6,305 nucleotides of DNA from Ruminococcus sp. (lineage in GTDB: Bacteria > Bacillota > Clostridia > Oscillospirales > Ruminococcaceae). Shown piece by piece: positions 3,979-6,305 of this stretch. The notes under the pieces are model-generated. The model was given only the letters and a program-made list of their open reading frames with translations, had not been told where the DNA came from and made no database searches. How positions within the stretch are numbered: the stretch's first letter is position 1; each line of letters starts with the position of its first letter. The stretch is taken from contig JAIDNR010000127.1 of NCBI GenBank assembly GCA_029063695.1, forward strand, positions 1 to 6,305, given 5' to 3'. Position numbers and translations under genes: made by a program.

Positions 3979-6305
3979 TTAATTTACTGAATTTCCAACC
4001 AAAAGCTGACTCATATCAGTCATATCGGAATTCATACTGTCAAGATTCATGCTGTCATAAACGTTGCTGTCATCACCGAATGCAGCCATATTTTCAGTAA
4101 GTATCATAAACTGAATATCTGTCTGGTCTGCAATTTCGTCCGTTCCATCATCAACAGATACGCTGTCGGAAATTTCAGAAATTACTGTATTATCATTTTC
4201 GGCGAAAAGTTCAGAAGATATTGAATCATCTGCATAAAGTTCATCAAGGATTTCTGCATTTGCCTGTACTGCATCATCTTCCAGAATTTCAGGCAGCTTG
4301 CTGAATTCAAGTTCCCATGTATCCTTATTTACGGAAGCAGCTGCTCCGTCTGCAAATTCAAATGAGTAAGTTCCCTGTCCCCACTTGAAATTGCTGATAG
4401 TGAGAGTATCGCCTGTACTGTTTATCGTAAGAATAAGATTTGAACCCCACTGGTCTGTTACTGTAACTTCATCGACATTAATGTCAGTTAATTTCACGAT
4501 ACTATGGTCACTGCTCCATTCGTTGATTATGTCGTTGCCGTAACCTTTAGCAAAAATGTATGTATCTGTACCGTTTCCGCCATTAAGTATATCATTTCCA
4601 GTGCCACCATCAAGAATATCATCGCCGTCATTTCCGTAAAGTGTATCGTCTCCGTTCTCGCCGTAAAGTTCATCATTGCCGCTTCCGCCACTGAGTCCGT
4701 CGTTGCCCGCACCTGCGTGGATGATGCCACCATCGTTGCCCTGTAAGCCGAGCCATTCATCAGCGTCCGTGCCATAAATCGGTGCAGACTCAGCCTGAAT
4801 ATCGTACTGACCGAGAACTGTTCCGTCATCGAATACAAAGTTAAAGTCACGGTTACTGTTGAAGTTGAAGAATCCCTGAACGATAATTTTATCGACTGTA
4901 TTATCGTCAAAGTTGATTACAAGATCATTATTGGCTTCTCTTGTGTTGTGCATATCATTAGCAGTATAGCCATGAATCACAATTGTGTTAAGATCAGCGG
5001 ATGCATGAATAGTGTCGATATCATAGCCAACACCAAAGATGTAAGTATCACCACCGTGGTCTCCCTGTAAGTAATCGTTACCTGCTCCACCGTCGAGAAC
5101 ATCAGCACCACCGCCAGCATAAATCCAGTCGTTACCGTCGCCGCCATAGAGGAAACTGCCATCACTTCCACTATAGATGATGTCGTTGCCATCACCACCG
5201 TAGATGGTATTCATGCCATTTCCGCCATAAAGATGGTCATTACCTGTTCCGCCTTCGATGTAATCATCATCGTTACCACCATAGATGTAATCATCACCTT
5301 CGCCACCGAACATTTGATTATTACCGTTACCACCGTTCATAGTGTCGTTTCCGGCACCACCTTCAATGTAATCAACCAGCTCTCCACCGGTGAAGTTATC
5401 GTCACCGTTTCCGCCATACATATAGTTTAGTGCGTTTCCACCATAGAAAGTGTCGTCTCCATCTTCACCATACATATAGTTGATGCCCTCACCGCCAACA
5501 AGCGTATCATTTCCAGTTCTACCATAAAGAATATCATTTCCGTTTCCGGCTTCAAGATAATCATTGCCTGCATCACCGTAGAGGGTATCATCTCCATCAC
5601 CGCCGAACAGAGAATCATCGCCGTTACCACCGTGCAGTTCATCGTTTCCAGCATCGGCATAAAGCGTATCATTACCATCTTCACCGTAAAGCACATCATC
5701 TCCATCATTACCGGCAATCACATCATCACCGTTTTCACCATGAAGTTCGTCCGCACCTGCACCACCGATAATAACATCATTGCCATCGCCGCCGTAGATA
5801 GTATCATTACCATCTCCGCCATCAAGATAGCTATCACCACTTCCGTCACTTATTGTGTCATCGCCATCTTCACCAAATATTATGTTAAGACCATTACCGC
5901 CATGGATTGTATCGTTACCATTACCGCCATAAATGAAGTCGAGATTTTCGCCACCGTTGATAATATCATCATTGTCATAACCGTAAATAATATTGAAACC
6001 GCCTGAAACTGATATTTTATCATTATCATCTGTACCTTCAACAACACTTTGTGAATCGCCACCGCCAAGTACATCGTTTTCATCAGCAAACTGAAAATCA
6101 TAAAGCAACGGATTTTTTATAAAGTCAGGAAGTGAAACAGTTTCGCCTGTTTCCTTGTGCGTAAGTATAAATCCACCATTTATGTCAACAGTAATGTTAT
6201 AATCTTCCGCAAGAATATCATCACTGAAAATTATAGTGTTTCTACCATCTGAATCATAAATAATGTCATTTCCATGATTTTCATTGATATAATATGTATC
6301 GTTGC
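3979..6305 (-). CDS. RTX calcium-binding secreted protein, 5' end outside window
   Basis: The frame is open from the right edge to the TAA at 3981..3979, giving 774 C-terminal residues (numbered here from the first full codon at 6303). Residues 1-77 match the post-repeat haemolysin-type calcium-binding-related domain (NDTYYINENHGNDIIYDSDG onward). Residues 99-422 are 36 RTX nonapeptides of GGxGxDxUx type. Residues 419-507 are a second post-repeat domain (DTYIFGVGYDIDTIH to FVFDDGT). Residues 530-583 are six further nonapeptides, and 580-665 a third post-repeat domain (DTYIFAKGYGNDIINEW to FEFADG). Residues 670-774 are an acidic tail, likely the uncleaved C-terminal T1SS signal, with NMAAF at 738-742 resembling the AMAxF element I recall near the ends of other substrates. 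The adjacent HlyB/HlyD genes make it the probable cargo. It should be unfolded in the low-calcium cytoplasm and fold outside. A TTG at 6108 is not a credible start, because domain sequence continues upstream of it. The biological role is unknown, since the N-terminal part is missing. Confidence 0.94.
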   Translation of the reverse strand, partial: NDTYYINENHGNDIIYDSDGRNTIIFSDDILAEDYNITVDINGGFILTHKETGETVSLPDFIKNPLLYDFQFADENDVLGGGDSQSVVEGTDDNDKISVSGGFNIIYGYDNDDIINGGENLDFIYGGNGNDTIHGGNGLNIIFGEDGDDTISDGSGDSYLDGGDGNDTIYGGDGNDVIIGGAGADELHGENGDDVIAGNDGDDVLYGEDGNDTLYADAGNDELHGGNGDDSLFGGDGDDTLYGDAGNDYLEAGNGNDILYGRTGNDTLVGGEGINYMYGEDGDDTFYGGNALNYMYGGNGDDNFTGGELVDYIEGGAGNDTMNGGNGNNQMFGGEGDDYIYGGNDDDYIEGGTGNDHLYGGNGMNTIYGGDGNDIIYSGSDGSFLYGGDGNDWIYAGGGADVLDGGAGNDYLQGDHGGDTYIFGVGYDIDTIHASADLNTIVIHGYTANDMHNTREANNDLVINFDDNTVDKIIVQGFFNFNSNRDFNFVFDDGTVLGQYDIQAESAPIYGTDADEWLGLQGNDGGIIHAGAGNDGLSGGSGNDELYGENGDDTLYGNDGDDILDGGTGNDILNGGNGTDTYIFAKGYGNDIINEWSSDHSIVKLTDINVDEVTVTDQWGSNLILTINSTGDTLTISNFKWGQGTYSFEFADGAAASVNKDTWELEFSKLPEILEDDAVQANAEILDELYADDSISSELFAENDNTVISEISDSVSVDDGTDEIADQTDIQFMILTENMAAFGDDSNVYDSMNLDSMNSDMTDMSQLLVGNSVN
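4555..4716 (-). repeat. Second RTX array: six nonapeptides
   Basis: Six consecutive GxGxDxUx units (AGAGND, GGSGND, GENGDD, GNDGDD, GGTGND, GGNGTD) step by exactly 9 residues. They are preceded by a GTDADEWLG-type entry sequence out of the 9-residue step. Unlike the main array, all units are canonical or nearly so. This short beta-roll lies between the second and third post-repeat domains. Confidence 0.85.
5119..5496 (-). repeat. Second 18-residue super-repeat section, 7 units (54 bp each)
   Basis: RTX units 20-33 group as seven exact 18-residue pairs. The first halves are non-canonical: GGEGIN, GGNALN, GGELVD, GGNGNN, GGNDDD, GGNGMN, SGSDGS. The second halves are canonical: GEDGDD, GGNGDD, GGAGND, GGEGDD, GGTGND, GGDGND, GGDGND. 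Three of the first halves are followed by xMY or xMF. The final serine-rich pair mirrors the final pair of the first section, suggesting that a multi-unit cassette was duplicated. Confidence 0.78.
5794..6009 (-). repeat. First 18-residue super-repeat section, 4 units (54 bp each)
   Basis: RTX units 1-8 group as four 18-residue pairs. In each pair the first nonapeptide is non-canonical (GGFN, GGENLD, GGNGLN, DGSGDS) and the second is mostly canonical (GGNGND, GEDGDD, GGDGND), although the first pair's second unit is GYDNDD. A hydrophobic residue followed by Asn replaces the usual acidic pair in two of the units. Confidence 0.75.

Larger units (their letters stand above)
5038..6009 (-). repeat. 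Main RTX array: 36 nonapeptides (27-bp units)
   Basis: Counting the calcium-ligand position (sixth of GGxGxD) gives an exact step of 9 residues from the first to the last of 36 units with no insertion or deletion. Twelve central units (8-19) and the last four (33-36) are canonical or close to it, mostly ending in GND or GDD. In two sections every second unit departs from the consensus. The array should form a parallel beta-roll in which alternate repeats lie on opposite faces. Confidence 0.93.

Noticed and set aside
4504..6006. Plus-strand and other-frame open reading frames across the RTX region
   Set aside because: They are by-products of the 27-bp periodic code. Their products are monotonous Ile/Val/Thr or Met-rich strings, with no initiation signals.
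5038..6009. CRISPR-like or satellite repeat
   Set aside because: The periodicity is 27/54 bp, in frame, with degenerate units and no alternating unique spacers. It is explained by the RTX protein repeats.
3979..6108. RTX gene starting at the TTG at 6108
   Set aside because: The frame stays open to the right edge, and the 65 codons upstream encode a recognisable post-repeat domain that continues through the TTG. There is no ribosome binding site worth the name there.

Overview
The window is one minus-strand operon fragment encoding a type I secretion system (T1SS) and its probable substrate. Read in transcription order (right to left) it holds four genes. (1) The C-terminal 774 residues of a large RTX (repeats-in-toxin, calcium-binding beta-roll) protein, whose 5' end lies beyond position 6305. 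(2) A complete HlyB-type ABC exporter with a degenerate C39-like domain. (3) A complete HlyD-type membrane fusion protein. (4) The N-terminal 175 residues of a small protein with a ParB/sulfiredoxin-like DGNHRT motif, which runs off the left edge. There are no genes on the plus strand, no RNA genes and no mobile element. Every base except the 62-nt gap between genes 1 and 2 and the 19-nt gap between genes 3 and 4 is coding.

The genes are tightly packed. The RTX gene and the ABC gene are separated by 62 nt carrying a perfect 13-bp hairpin. The ABC and fusion-protein genes overlap by 8 nt. The ParB-like gene follows the fusion protein after 19 nt. Each downstream gene has a purine-rich ribosome binding site on the minus strand. 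The likely promoter is upstream of the RTX gene, outside the window.

The RTX protein is presumably exported in one step through HlyB and HlyD, guided by its acidic C-terminal tail, and folds on calcium outside the cell. Its job (toxin, adhesin, enzyme, surface layer) cannot be told, because any effector domain would be in the missing N-terminal part. No TolC-like outer-membrane partner and no HlyC-like acyltransferase is in view.

The organism is probably a low-to-moderate G+C bacterium. Strong AGGGAGGT-type ribosome binding sites and codon choice suggest a Firmicute such as a gut or rumen Clostridia or Negativicutes member, but this is inference only and other phyla are possible. Composition is uneven: the RTX repeats are about 50% G+C in the stretch I counted, while the start of the ParB-like gene is about 25-30%.

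The most notable observations are an RTX array that keeps perfect 9-residue register for 36 repeats, with two sections where every second repeat is non-canonical (an 18-residue super-repeat), and the ParB-like gene sitting directly behind a secretion system.
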